Shown here in pieces: positions 1-7,582 of a stretch of 11,880 bases of DNA (positions are counted from its first letter, which is position 1; every line of letters begins with the position of its first letter). Made by a program: the position numbers and the translations under genes. The stretch is taken from positions 1 to 11,880 of the forward strand of contig JACMOJ010000100.1 in the NCBI GenBank assembly GCA_014378085.1, in the 5' to 3' direction. This DNA comes from Burkholderiales bacterium. GTDB lineage: Bacteria; Pseudomonadota; Gammaproteobacteria; Burkholderiales; Usitatibacteraceae. The notes below the pieces were generated by a model. The model worked only from the letters and a program-made list of their open reading frames with translations. It did not search any database and was not told where the DNA came from.

Positions 1-689
1 AAGCAAGGGTGAGCGAAGAAGTCGCCAAAAGCGAACGTTTATCGAGTCTGAAGCGCTTCTTCTCGCCACAGTTGGTCGAGTTAATCGTTGCCGGCGGTGC
101 GGACAACCCACTTACGTCGCATCGACGTGAAATCACCGTCGTGTTTTTGGATCTGCGCGGCTTTACCGCCTTTGCTGAGACCGGTGAGCCTGAAATTGTC
201 ATGCAGGCGTTGAGTGAGTTCCACCAAGCAATGGGGCAATTAGTGATGCAGCATCAAGGCACGCTGGAGCGCTTCACCGGCGACGGCATGATGGTGTTTT
301 TTAACGACCCGGTCCCGGTCGCGGAGCCAACCAAACGCGCCGCGCAAATGGCGCTCGAAATGTGTGCAGAAGCCGAAACGCTTCGGCTGCGTTGGGCCAA
401 ACGCGGCTTTAGCTTAGGCCTCGGCATCGGCATCGCGCACGGCTTTGCGACGGTCGGCGCAATCGGATTTGATCGTCGGATTGACTATGCCGCGATTGGG
501 CCGGTCACCAACCTCGCAGCGCGCTTGTGCGCACACGCGCAGGCGGGCGAAATCTTGGTGTCGCAACGCGCCTTCGGCGCAATCGAGGACGCCTTCAACG
601 CGGAGCCGCTCGGTGAGATTCCGATGCGCGGCTTCGCCAAGCCGGTGAGTGCGGTGAGGCTGATCGGCGTCAAAGTCGAGGCCGCATGA
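1..689 (+). CDS. Class III adenylate/guanylate cyclase, 3' part of gene
   Basis: The protein would convert ATP (or GTP) to the cyclic 3',5'-nucleotide. The gene is probably truncated by the left edge: the frame is open to base 1, and the residues before the GTG at 9 (A-R-V-S-E-E-V) resemble the coiled-coil linker that precedes the SLKRFFSPQL stretch in longer family members. Counting from the GTG, the catalytic domain spans about residues 38-225. The two metal-binding aspartates are D48 (VVFLDLRGFT) and D92 (FTGDGMM). The transition-state pair is N168 and R172 (TNLAARL). The usual base-selecting position in DYAAIG holds Ala161 rather than Asp or Thr, so ATP versus GTP preference is open. The stop overlaps the next start (ATGA, 686-689), implying translational coupling to the regulator. 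The domain call is firm; the missing N-terminal sensor is unknown. Confidence 0.9.
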   Translation, partial: ARVSEEVAKSERLSSLKRFFSPQLVELIVAGGADNPLTSHRREITVVFLDLRGFTAFAETGEPEIVMQALSEFHQAMGQLVMQHQGTLERFTGDGMMVFFNDPVPVAEPTKRAAQMALEMCAEAETLRLRWAKRGFSLGLGIGIAHGFATVGAIGFDRRIDYAAIGPVTNLAARLCAHAQAGEILVSQRAFGAIEDAFNAEPLGEIPMRGFAKPVSAVRLIGVKVEAA

Positions 690-1840
690 AACAGACTAAT
701 CTTCGCGCGCACATTCGGCACCTATGTTGTCTCGGATTGCCGAGCGCGACGCTAATGCCGCGACTCCTGCCGCTAGTGCGTCAGCTTGTGCCAGCCGAAT
801 CGGCAGGCTTTTTTTGGGTGGACTCGACTGGTCACATGCAGAATCTAGTGGCCGAACGTATGCTGAGTGCGCCGAAGATGCGGCTGTACTTTGACCATTT
901 CTACGCTGGTGGAGAGTGCGATTTTCGCAAAGGTTTTATGGCGCGGGTGGCGAGCGGAAAATCGGTCGCGGTGTCGGAAACGGATCCCGCATTTTGTGAA
1001 AGCGCGTACTACACTGAAATTTTGAAAGACTTGGACGCGCACCACGTTCTTTACGGGATCGTCCGCGACCAGAGCGAGGCGCTTGGGCAGCTTAGTCTTT
1101 ATCGCGGCAAGGCGGACGCGCCGTTCAGCGAGCGCGATCAAGAGGCGTTGTCTTCCATCATGCATTACATTAACCACGCCGTCGCGGCGCCGCCGGTCAG
1201 CGGTGATTCGGTTGCCGAATACATCGATTCGCCAGATGACGCCGTCATCTTGGTTGCGCCCTCAGGCAGCATTCAGCACGCCTCCGAGCAGGGAAAGCGG
1301 CTGGCAGTGCAGGCAGCGGGCGGGGCGTTTGCGCCTGACTTCAGCGGCATCGAAGATATTGGCGTCAGAGGCGTGCTCGCCGACGTGGTCGGCCGTCTGA
1401 CACGCGGCGAGGTTCCGCAGATCACGCGGCACACCCATTGGGGACGAATCCAGCTTCGCGCCTATTACTTAGGCGATGTGCCGATGGAAGTCGAGCATAG
1501 CGCCGCGGCTGCTGCAAAGCGTGGTGAGGTGCCAACGGCGGTGCCAACGGCGGTGCCGACAGCGGTGCCGCTAGCGGTGCCGATCGCGGTCCGCATCAGT
1601 CGGCAAGAGCCGATGATTTTGCGCTTCGCCAAGTCCCTACAGGCCATTGACCTACCGCCGCAGCAGCAAGAAGTGGCGATGCTGCTTGCGCGTGGCATGA
1701 GTAATCAGGAAATTTCTGCGGAGATGAGTGTCAGCGTAAATACGGTTGCATATCATATTAAGCAACTATTCTCACGCCTTCAGGCGCATGGTCGCGCTGA
1801 GCTTATCGAGCGCGTTATTGACCGAACACCCTCCGCTTAG
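686..1840 (+). CDS. LuxR-type HTH transcriptional regulator, orphan
   Basis: A 384-residue predicted DNA-binding regulator. Residues about 322-378 form a LuxR/GerE helix-turn-helix (LPPQQQEVAMLLARGMSNQEISAEMSV, then VNTVAYHIKQLFSRL). Residues 1-165 look like a GAF-like sensor, and about 180-308 a second PAS-like region. No acyl-homoserine-lactone domain or receiver Asp is apparent, so the ligand is unknown. A run of five Val-Pro-x-Ala units (residues 282-301) lies between two predicted beta strands of the second region (WGRIQLRAYYLG and VRISRQEPM). Relatives, as I recall them, have a short loop there, so this looks like a repeat expansion. The ATG overlaps the cyclase stop, with GAGG at 678-681 as a possible ribosome site. 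Shared translation suggests that it acts with the cyclase; that is inference. Confidence 0.88.
   Translation: MKQTNLRAHIRHLCCLGLPSATLMPRLLPLVRQLVPAESAGFFWVDSTGHMQNLVAERMLSAPKMRLYFDHFYAGGECDFRKGFMARVASGKSVAVSETDPAFCESAYYTEILKDLDAHHVLYGIVRDQSEALGQLSLYRGKADAPFSERDQEALSSIMHYINHAVAAPPVSGDSVAEYIDSPDDAVILVAPSGSIQHASEQGKRLAVQAAGGAFAPDFSGIEDIGVRGVLADVVGRLTRGEVPQITRHTHWGRIQLRAYYLGDVPMEVEHSAAAAAKRGEVPTAVPTAVPTAVPLAVPIAVRISRQEPMILRFAKSLQAIDLPPQQQEVAMLLARGMSNQEISAEMSVSVNTVAYHIKQLFSRLQAHGRAELIERVIDRTPSA
1529..1588 (+). repeat. In-frame 12-bp tandem repeat, five copies
   Basis: Five contiguous 12-base units begin at 1529, 1541, 1553, 1565 and 1577. The first two are identical (GTGCCAACGGCG); the others diverge only in the middle codon and at wobble positions. 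They encode VPTA three times, then VPLA and VPIA. A multiple-of-three unit keeps the regulator in frame whatever the copy number. Confidence 0.95.
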
Positions 1841-1858
1841 ACAGCTTGGCGAGGGAGA

Positions 1859-1888
1859 GCGCGGGGCGGTCGAAAGATAAGCCCGCGC
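1859..1888 (+). other. Stem-loop after the LuxR-type gene
   Basis: GCGCGGGGC (1859-1867) pairs with GCCCGCGC (1881-1888) over eight base pairs with one bulged G and a 13-base loop. An overlapping alternative hairpin, GCCC-ATTTA-GGGC, covers 1887-1899. There is no T-run after either, so this is at best a weak or Rho-assisted end for the cyclase/regulator transcript. Confidence 0.4.
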
Positions 1889-1998
1889 CCATTTAGGGCA
1901 AGGGCATAAAGGCGGATATGCGCAGCCGCGCACGGCCGACATTTCGGCGCAACCTCATACGCGTCATAGGCGCCCGCTACGTACCGTTCGCGCTAGCA

Positions 1999-2110
1999 CG
2001 TGCCACCCACGTGCCACCCACGCCACCACGCGCAAGTATCTGCCACCAACGTGCCACCAACGTGCCACCACGTGCCCGCCGCGCAAGTATCTGCCACCAC
2101 GTGCCACCAC
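1999..2110 (+). repeat. GTGCCACC-type degenerate tandem array
   Basis: About nine copies of (G/C)TGCCACC, spaced roughly 9-12 bases apart, fill this part of the 378-base spacer between the LuxR-type gene and ndk. A longer exact 20-base unit, CGCGCAAGTATCTGCCACCA, occurs at 2029-2048 and again at 2080-2099. No convincing coding potential: the frame open across it from 1918 translates to repeats and overlaps the ndk promoter and start. The rest of the spacer holds the stem-loop at 1859 and the ndk promoter. Confidence 0.85.
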
Positions 2111-2119
2111 GCGCGGCGG

Positions 2120-2147
2120 TCGAAAGTCAGACGGCCCGTGATATAAT
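2120..2147 (+). promoter_or_regulatory. ndk promoter with extended -10
   Basis: A perfect TATAAT at 2142-2147 is preceded by TG at 2139-2140 with one base between, an ideal extended -10 element. TCGAAA at 2120-2125 is a 4/6 match to the -35 consensus at a 16-base spacer. Transcription would start near 2154, giving an untranslated leader of about 65 bases with a small hairpin (TTTTTC-TTC-GAAAAA, 2168-2182) and a ribosome site ACGGAG at 2207-2212. It probably drives ndk and perhaps the genes downstream. Confidence 0.8.
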
Positions 2148-2218
2148 TTCGGTTGAATGCAGCAGCGTTTTTCTTCGAAAAATCATCAACTTAAGTCTAT
2201 TTCTTTACGGAGTTTCAA

Positions 2219-2644
2219 ATGGCGGTCGAACGTACAATTTCCATCATCAAACCTGACGCAATCGCAAAAAACGTGATTGGTCAAATCTACTCGCGCTTTG
2301 AAGGTGCTGGCTTGAAGGTCGTCGCGGCGCGCATGACACAGCTGTCGCAAAAGACGGCGGAAGAGTTTTATGGCGTTCACCGCGAGCGCCCTTTCTTCAA
2401 AGATTTAGTTTCGTTCATGATTTCCGGCCCGGTAATGATTCAAGTGCTTGAAGGCGACAATGCCATCACAAAAAATCGCGACCTAATGGGCGCAACCGAT
2501 CCCAAAAAAGCGGCACCTGGCACCATCCGCGCTGATTTCGCCGATTCGATCGACGCGAACGCCGTACACGGCTCGGATGGACCGGAAACTGCGAAGCACG
2601 AGATTAGCTTTTTCTTCCCCGGCATGGATGTGTTGTCGCGCTAG
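2219..2644 (+). CDS. ndk: Nucleoside diphosphate kinase
   Basis: This 141-residue cytoplasmic enzyme transfers the gamma phosphate of ATP to other (d)NDPs through a phosphohistidine, balancing nucleotide pools. The length is normal for bacterial Ndk. The start [14 protein letters not shown] carries the conserved K11. The active-site histidine is H117 in [12 protein letters not shown], and the arginines of GTIRADF and HRERPFF are in their usual places. The ATG is supported by ACGGAG six bases upstream and by the extended -10 promoter. The same gene precedes rlmN in most Betaproteobacteria. Identification is secure. Confidence 0.98.
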   Translation: MAVERTISIIKPDAIAKNVIGQIYSRFEGAGLKVVAARMTQLSQKTAEEFYGVHRERPFFKDLVSFMISGPVMIQVLEGDNAITKNRDLMGATDPKKAAPGTIRADFADSIDANAVHGSDGPETAKHEISFFFPGMDVLSR

Positions 2645-2649
2645 GACTC

Positions 2650-2800
2650 GTGAATGAGTGAAGAAGTGAATGAGTGAACAAGCCAATGGGCGAATCCAGA
2701 AAAGGCGTGATCAAGTGAACAAGTGAACAACGGCGCATTGATCGAAGTTCTCCGACGTTGCTTTCACCCGTTCACCCGTTCACCCGTTCATCAGTTCACC
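2650..2800. repeat. Facing arrays of an 8-bp repeat (GTGAACNN / GTTCACCC)
   Basis: The left array has clean 8-base periodicity: units at 2650, 2658, 2666 and 2674 (GTGAATGA, GTGAAGAA, GTGAATGA, GTGAACAA), degenerate units to about 2706, then GTGATCAA, GTGAACAA, GTGAACAA at 2707-2730. The right array is the complement: TTCACCCG at 2763, 2771 and 2779, TTCATCAG at 2787, TTCACC at 2795. About 30 unique bases separate them. The inner edges, GTGAACAACG (2723-2732) and CGTTG/TTCAC (2756-2767), pair over ten bases with a two-base bulge. Transcribed from ndk into rlmN, the region could fold into a long, slippable stem. It fills nearly all of the ndk-rlmN spacer. Confidence 0.85.
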
Positions 2801-2826
2801 AACCAACGATCCGCTTAAGCAACTAA

Positions 2827-4005
2827 ATGGCCATCCCCCAATCCGCTACTGGCGACAAGCCCAATCTACTCGGCATGACTTTGCCCGAGATGACGGCATT
2901 TTTCGCCGAAATGGGGGAGAAACCGTTTCGCGCCAAGCAGGTATTCCGTTGGATCCACCATGGCGGCGTGGATAACTTCGACTTGATGACGGACCTGGCG
3001 AAGTCGCTGCGCGAAAAGTTGCCGCAAGTCGCCGTGATCAAAGCGCCGACCTTAATGACCGAGCAGGCGTCGAAGGATGGCACCCGCAAGTGGCTGCTGG
3101 ATGTCGGCACCGGTAATGGCATTGAAGTTGTTTTTATTCCAGAGTCTGATCGCGGCACGCTTTGTGTGTCTTCACAAGTCGGTTGTGCGCTCGATTGCAC
3201 GTTCTGCTCGACCGGCAAACAAGGCTTTAACCGCAACCTCACGGCGGCCGAGATCATCGGGCAACTGTGGTGGGCGAATAAAGCGATGGGCACGGGTTTG
3301 ACACCTCGTCCAACTGCGTCGCCCAAAGGTGAGCGTATCGTCTCGAACGTGGTCATGATGGGCATGGGTGAACCTCTCGCCAATTTCGACAACGTAACAA
3401 GCGCGATGGACATCATGCTCGACGACCACGCCTACGGGCTGTCACGTCGTCGGGTCACACTTTCAACCTCCGGCGTCGTGCCAAATCTGAAGCGGCTAAA
3501 AGAGCGTTGTCCAGTGGCGCTGGCGGTTTCATTGCACGCGCCAAACGATGCGTTGCGTGACGTGCTGGTGCCGATCAATCAGAAATATCCGCTTGCCGAA
3601 TTACTTGCAGCCATAAAAGACTACTTGGAAGCCGCGCCGCGCGATTTTGTGACCTTCGAATACGTGATGCTTGATGGCGTGAACGACAGCGTGCAGCACG
3701 CGCATGAGTTAGTGAAGCTCGTCGCCGGTATTGAGTGCAAGTTCAACTTGATTCCGTGGAATGCGTTTCCAGACGCGCCCTACGCACGCTCAAGCAACAA
3801 TGCAATTCATCGTTTTCGGGATGTTTTGCAGCAAGCAGGGTTGATTGTCACGGTGCGTAAAACACGGGGTGATGATATTGATGCGGCATGTGGACAACTT
3901 GCCGGGCAGGTGGTCGATAAGTCGCAGCGCACGCAGCAAAGTAAACTAGGCGGCAGTAGCGCATCTCGCACAATTCCGATTGTTAGCGCGGCTGCAATTG
4001 TTTAA
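2827..4005 (+). CDS. rlmN: Dual-specificity 23S rRNA/tRNA adenine-C2 methyltransferase
   Basis: RlmN is a radical SAM enzyme that methylates C2 of A2503 in 23S rRNA and of A37 in some tRNAs, with effects on translational fidelity. In this 392-residue protein the [4Fe-4S] cysteines are C120, C124 and C127 (CALDCTFC). The catalytic pair equivalent to E. coli C118 and C355 is C113 (TLCVSSQ) and C355 ([11 protein letters not shown]). [15 protein letters not shown] is the family signature. N-terminal [14 protein letters not shown] is typical of the RlmN accessory domain. An in-frame TAA sits immediately before the ATG, fixing this as the earliest start, but no clear Shine-Dalgarno is visible. The pilotin gene starts 30 bases downstream. 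Confidence 0.97.
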   Translation: MAIPQSATGDKPNLLGMTLPEMTAFFAEMGEKPFRAKQVFRWIHHGGVDNFDLMTDLAKSLREKLPQVAVIKAPTLMTEQASKDGTRKWLLDVGTGNGIEVVFIPESDRGTLCVSSQVGCALDCTFCSTGKQGFNRNLTAAEIIGQLWWANKAMGTGLTPRPTASPKGERIVSNVVMMGMGEPLANFDNVTSAMDIMLDDHAYGLSRRRVTLSTSGVVPNLKRLKERCPVALAVSLHAPNDALRDVLVPINQKYPLAELLAAIKDYLEAAPRDFVTFEYVMLDGVNDSVQHAHELVKLVAGIECKFNLIPWNAFPDAPYARSSNNAIHRFRDVLQQAGLIVTVRKTRGDDIDAACGQLAGQVVDKSQRTQQSKLGGSSASRTIPIVSAAAIV

Positions 4006-4035
4006 CGTTGCACCATTGGCTGAAGGTGGCACCCC

Positions 4036-4821
4036 ATGAATCGTTTTGTATCCTTACTGGTTTTGATCGCGTTGTTGGTGCTGCAAGCTGCATGCAGTAC
4101 CACCACGACGACCGAGCAAAAGCAGGCAGACATGGCAGGCAAAACCGATTCCACCCAGCGTGCGGCGATCCATACGGAACGCGCGGCCGAGTACTATCGG
4201 TTGGGGTCGATGGCGGTTGCCCTGGAAGCGGCGAAGCAGTCTGTCGCCGCGCAATCAAGCTACGCGCCCGCGCACAACATGCTGGCGCTGATCTATATGG
4301 AATTGCGCGAAGACAGCAAGGCGCAAGCGTCGTTTGAACAGGCAATCCGACTGGCGCCTAATTTCTCTGATGCGCTCAACAATTACGGCTGGTTTATTTG
4401 CCAACGTCTAACGCCGCAACGCTCGCTACCTTACTTTGAGCAAGCGATCCGCGATCCGCTCTACACCACACCGCACCGCGCGCACTACAACGCTGGTGTC
4501 TGTGCCCGCAAAGCGGGCGACATGAAGGCGTCGGAAGTCAATCTGCGCGCCTCGCTACAGCGTGCGCCTGAATTTGCGGCGGCGTTGTATGAGCTTGCCG
4601 ACCTATCCTATGCGCTGGGCCGTATCAAAGAGGCTGACGTCGTTTTCTCGCGCTACACGAAATCAGTGCGTGATCCGGACGCCAATGGCCTGCTGCTCGG
4701 TGTGCGAATCTCACGTGATACGGGCGACCGCAACGCAGAGGCGGGTTATCTTTCGCAGCTACGTCGGCGCTTCCCCGATTCGGTCCAAACGCGTGACGCC
4801 ATCGCAGGTCTTGCACAATAA
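4036..4821 (+). CDS. pilW: Type IV pilus pilotin-like TPR lipoprotein (PilW/PilF)
   Basis: PilW/PilF is an outer-membrane TPR lipoprotein needed for localization or multimerization of the PilQ secretin in type IV pilus assembly. The 261-residue product has a hydrophobic signal peptide ending at C20, the likely lipidated cysteine (LQAAC), with Gln at the -3 position where Leu/Val/Ile is usual. TPR-like helix pairs run from about 44 to 215, including APAHNMLALIYMELREDSKAQASFEQAIRLAP and HYNAGVCARKAGDMKASEVNLRASLQRAP. The ATG follows AAGGTGG by six to seven bases. Position between rlmN and rodZ is the standard place for this gene in Betaproteobacteria and supports the name. No other pilus gene is in the window, so activity depends on loci elsewhere. 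Confidence 0.9.
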   Translation: MNRFVSLLVLIALLVLQAACSTTTTTEQKQADMAGKTDSTQRAAIHTERAAEYYRLGSMAVALEAAKQSVAAQSSYAPAHNMLALIYMELREDSKAQASFEQAIRLAPNFSDALNNYGWFICQRLTPQRSLPYFEQAIRDPLYTTPHRAHYNAGVCARKAGDMKASEVNLRASLQRAPEFAAALYELADLSYALGRIKEADVVFSRYTKSVRDPDANGLLLGVRISRDTGDRNAEAGYLSQLRRRFPDSVQTRDAIAGLAQ

Positions 4822-4824
4822 ATC

Positions 4825-5910
4825 ATGCCAAGCAACTTAAACACTGATGAAGATGTCCTCCCACGTGATCCGACGGCGGGTGGGTTTGTTTTGACCAACC
4901 CAGAGATAGAACCGCACGAGCCCCAGTCGGCTGGTGAATTTTTAAGCGCGGGTCGCGAACTCGCGGGGCTGTCGATTGCCGACGTTGCCAATCGCCTGCG
5001 CATGAGCATTAAACAAGTTGACGCGCTTGAACGAGGCGACTACGCGGCGATTCCGTCCGGGATATTTTTGCGCGGCTTTGTGCGTAACTACGCAAAGGCC
5101 GTTGGCGTCGATATCGAAGCGGCCTTGAAGGTGCTTGAGCGCACGCATACCGGCGCGCTCTCCGTGGCGGCAACACCGGTGGTCGCGCCGGCAATTGTTG
5201 CAGCACCGGTCGCGTTTGAGCCGAAAGGCGATTCGCTTGCCACACCAAAATCCCGGGCGATCATTGCGGTTCTGTTAGTCGCTTGTTTGGCAGCAGTGGT
5301 TTGGTATTGGTGGCAGTTCGTTCGGCCGCATCGCGCTGATGGTGGCCGTCCGCTTGAAAAAGAGGCGGTGGTGCAGCCTACGGTGATGCCCGCGCTGCCG
5401 ATGGCCAACGCAGTACTAGGTAGCGCAGGCGATGCGACAGCCGCGCAGGATGTGCCTCTGGCCAACAGTGCCGCGAACGCCGAAAAGGTTGAAAAGCATG
5501 AGAAGCCGCTAAACGCAACGGCTGCCGACCAAGCTAGCTCGCCGCCAGCGTTGCCTGCAACACCCGCCGCCCCTGCGTTCGCCCCTGCTGCTCCCTTGAG
5601 CGCCACGCCGGTAAACACTGACAAATCTGCGCCTGCAGCGGACAAAGACGCGAAGAGTAAGCGCCTTGGCGGGAATGGGGTGATCGGCTTTACCTTCTCC
5701 GGCGAATCTTGGGTTGAGGTGACTGACGGTAGCGGTCGGACGGTCATGTCGCGTCGTTACAAAGCGGGCGAAGCTGATGAAATTGCAGGGCGCGGGCCGT
5801 TTTCTGTGGTCGTGGGTAATGCTCAATCCACACGTATGGCCTTTAACGGGCGCGAATTTGATTTAGTCCCCCACACTAAGGCGACCGTGGCACGGGTGAC
5901 CGTTAAATAA
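4825..5910 (+). CDS. rodZ: RodZ-like cell-shape protein
   Basis: RodZ is a bitopic inner-membrane protein that links MreB filaments to the elongasome and rod shape. The 361-residue product shows the full layout: a cytoplasmic Cro/XRE-type HTH_25 domain at about 37-104 ([20 protein letters not shown], then [18 protein letters not shown]), a transmembrane helix at about 145-165, a long Ala/Pro-rich periplasmic linker (about 170-280) and a C-terminal DUF4115 beta domain (about 287-360, starting [19 protein letters not shown]). The ATG lies three bases after the pilotin stop, and only a weak AGGT is visible upstream, so translation is probably coupled. The low-complexity linker is normal for the family. 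Confidence 0.94.
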   Translation: MPSNLNTDEDVLPRDPTAGGFVLTNPEIEPHEPQSAGEFLSAGRELAGLSIADVANRLRMSIKQVDALERGDYAAIPSGIFLRGFVRNYAKAVGVDIEAALKVLERTHTGALSVAATPVVAPAIVAAPVAFEPKGDSLATPKSRAIIAVLLVACLAAVVWYWWQFVRPHRADGGRPLEKEAVVQPTVMPALPMANAVLGSAGDATAAQDVPLANSAANAEKVEKHEKPLNATAADQASSPPALPATPAAPAFAPAAPLSATPVNTDKSAPAADKDAKSKRLGGNGVIGFTFSGESWVEVTDGSGRTVMSRRYKAGEADEIAGRGPFSVVVGNAQSTRMAFNGREFDLVPHTKATVARVTVK

Positions 5911-5950
5911 GCCAAGTTCTATTGTTGATCTACTGTTAGGTCTTGTTCGT

Positions 5951-7228
5951 ATGTTTAATCAGATTCCGCGTCGCAAATCTCGTCAAGTAAAGGTTGGCCA
6001 CGTGTTGATAGGTGGTGGTGCGCCGGTGATGGTGCAATCCATGACCAACACCGACACCGAAGACGTTGCCGCCACCGTCGCGCAGGTCGCGGCACTCGCA
6101 CGTGCCGGTTCCGAAGTGGTACGAATTACGGTCAATACCATGGAAGCCGCGCGCGCCGTACCAAAGATCCGTGCACAGCTAGACCAAATGGGTGTCAACG
6201 TGCCGCTGGTTGGCGATTTTCACTTTAACGGCCATAAGTTGTTGACCGAAGTACCCGCATGCGCCGAAGCGCTGGCCAAACTGCGTATCAACCCGGGTAA
6301 TGTTGGCCAAGGTGCCAAGCGTGACGACCAATTTGCGGCGATGATCCAGACCGCCATCAAATACAACAAGCCGGTGCGTATCGGCGTGAACTGGGGCTCG
6401 CTCGATCCTGAACTGATCGGCCGCATGATGGACGAGAATGGAAAGCGATCGGCACCAAAAGAGGCCGATGAAGTGATGCGCGAGGCGCTGATTTTTTCGG
6501 CGCTGGATAGTGCAGCCAAAGCCGAAGAGCTTGGGCTGGGCGGCGACATGATTTGTTTGTCGTGTAAGGTAAGCGCGGTGCAGGATTTGATTGCGGTCTA
6601 CCGCGACCTCGCGCGGCGCTGTGATTACCCGCTGCATTTGGGTTTGACGGAAGCCGGCATGGGTTCAAAGGGTATCGTCGCTTCAACCGCCGCGCTGGCG
6701 GTGCTGCTGCAAGAGGGTATCGGAGACACCATTCGCATCTCGCTCACCCCGGAGCCCGGTGGTGATCGCACCAAAGAGGTCGTCGTCGCGCAAGAAATTT
6801 TGCAGACCATGGGGTTGCGCGCATTTACACCGATGGTCGCCGCGTGCCCCGGTTGCGGACGCACCACCAGCACCTACTTTCAAGAGCTTGCGGAGAGTAT
6901 CCAGTTGTATCTGCGTAACCAAATGCCGATCTGGAAAACAAAATACCCCGGCGTTGAAGACATGCACGTGGCGGTGATGGGGTGTGTGGTAAACGGACCG
7001 GGCGAATCGAAGCTCGCCAATATTGGCATCTCGTTACCCGGCTCAGGTGAGCGTCCGGTGGCGCCGGTGTACATCGACGGCGAAAAAGCGGTGACGTTGA
7101 AAGGTGACCATATTGCCGAAGAGTTTCAAGCGCTGGTCGATAACTACGTCGCGACCACCTACGCGCCGGGCGCAGCACCGAAGTCACGGCAACGCCGTAA
7201 GGAAATCCCGATTAAACAAGTCGCCTGA
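5951..7228 (+). CDS. ispG: 4-hydroxy-3-methylbut-2-enyl diphosphate synthase
   Basis: IspG (GcpE) catalyses the reductive conversion of MEcPP to HMBPP, the penultimate step of the MEP isoprenoid pathway, using a [4Fe-4S] cluster and electrons from flavodoxin or ferredoxin. The 425-residue protein begins with the typical [30 protein letters not shown]. Cluster ligands are C299 and C302 (CPGCGR) and C345 (GCVVNGPGE), and the conserved acidic residue is E352. It is longer than E. coli IspG (372 residues), as is usual in Betaproteobacteria, through an expanded central region around residues 150-235. The C-terminal tail is basic. It follows rodZ by 40 bases with a weak AGG at about 5938. hisS normally comes next, but here an insert intervenes. 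Confidence 0.97.
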   Translation: MFNQIPRRKSRQVKVGHVLIGGGAPVMVQSMTNTDTEDVAATVAQVAALARAGSEVVRITVNTMEAARAVPKIRAQLDQMGVNVPLVGDFHFNGHKLLTEVPACAEALAKLRINPGNVGQGAKRDDQFAAMIQTAIKYNKPVRIGVNWGSLDPELIGRMMDENGKRSAPKEADEVMREALIFSALDSAAKAEELGLGGDMICLSCKVSAVQDLIAVYRDLARRCDYPLHLGLTEAGMGSKGIVASTAALAVLLQEGIGDTIRISLTPEPGGDRTKEVVVAQEILQTMGLRAFTPMVAACPGCGRTTSTYFQELAESIQLYLRNQMPIWKTKYPGVEDMHVAVMGCVVNGPGESKLANIGISLPGSGERPVAPVYIDGEKAVTLKGDHIAEEFQALVDNYVATTYAPGAAPKSRQRRKEIPIKQVA

Positions 7229-7272
7229 CGTTCTGCTAGCGTCATCTTTACTGCGGCAGCCTGTTTGGGTGT

Positions 7273-7284
7273 CTAGATATCTAG
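7273..7284. promoter_or_regulatory. Perfect 12-bp palindrome, possible operator
   Basis: CTAGATATCTAG is self-complementary and lies 37 bases before the small lipoprotein start, after the ispG stop. It contains two CTAG tetramers, a word generally rare in proteobacterial DNA. It could be a dimeric regulator site. No convincing -35/-10 pair was found in the 93-base gap. Confidence 0.35.
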
Positions 7285-7321
7285 GTGCCCGGGTGACGCG
7301 CCGTTTTCTGAGGAGACCAAC

Positions 7322-7582
7322 ATGCATCGACTTTCACATACTTCCGTACTCGCTTCTGTGGTTATTGCCGCCGCCGCGCTTGTGGGCTGCGCATCGACAG
7401 AAGGTATTTCGATAAAAGCTGTCAACACCGCTACTGCAAAGGAAAACGGGGAGATGGTCACCGGCAGCCGGATTTCCCGGACCTCCACAGACCGCTTGAT
7501 CAAATCGACGGTGCAAGATAAGGCAGACGAACCGGTACGTTCAATAGGTAACCTCGTCGGTCGGCCGGGTGGCCAAACCTAG
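7322..7582 (+). CDS. Small predicted lipoprotein of unknown function
   Basis: An 86-residue protein with a lipoprotein signal peptide: basic start (MHRLSHTS), hydrophobic stretch (residues 9-21) and a good lipobox LVGC with lipidated C23. Cleavage leaves a 64-residue polar mature part containing a GSRISR patch and ending VGRPGGQT; with Ala-Ser after the Cys, Lol sorting would favour the outer membrane. The start is well supported by a strong Shine-Dalgarno (TGAGGAG, 7309-7315) six bases upstream. I recognise no named family. It lies within the insert that separates ispG from hisS, 93 bases after ispG, and could be read through from ispG or have its own promoter. The stop codon lies within a 6-bp hairpin. 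Confidence 0.75.
   Translation: MHRLSHTSVLASVVIAAAALVGCASTEGISIKAVNTATAKENGEMVTGSRISRTSTDRLIKSTVQDKADEPVRSIGNLVGRPGGQT

Noticed and set aside
2029..2099. Short CRISPR-like unit (20-bp repeat twice)
   Set aside because: Only two copies exist, the intervening 31 bases are made of the same GTGCCACC words, and there are no cas genes.
1918..2256. A 112-codon open frame on the plus strand before ndk
   Set aside because: It translates the GTGCCACC array into low-complexity protein, runs over the ndk promoter and into the ndk start, and lacks a ribosome site.
5088..5747. A 219-codon open frame antisense to rodZ
   Set aside because: It is the Ala-rich complement of the rodZ linker and helix-turn-helix region. 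rodZ is fully accounted for by its conserved domains, and no independent signal supports the antisense frame.
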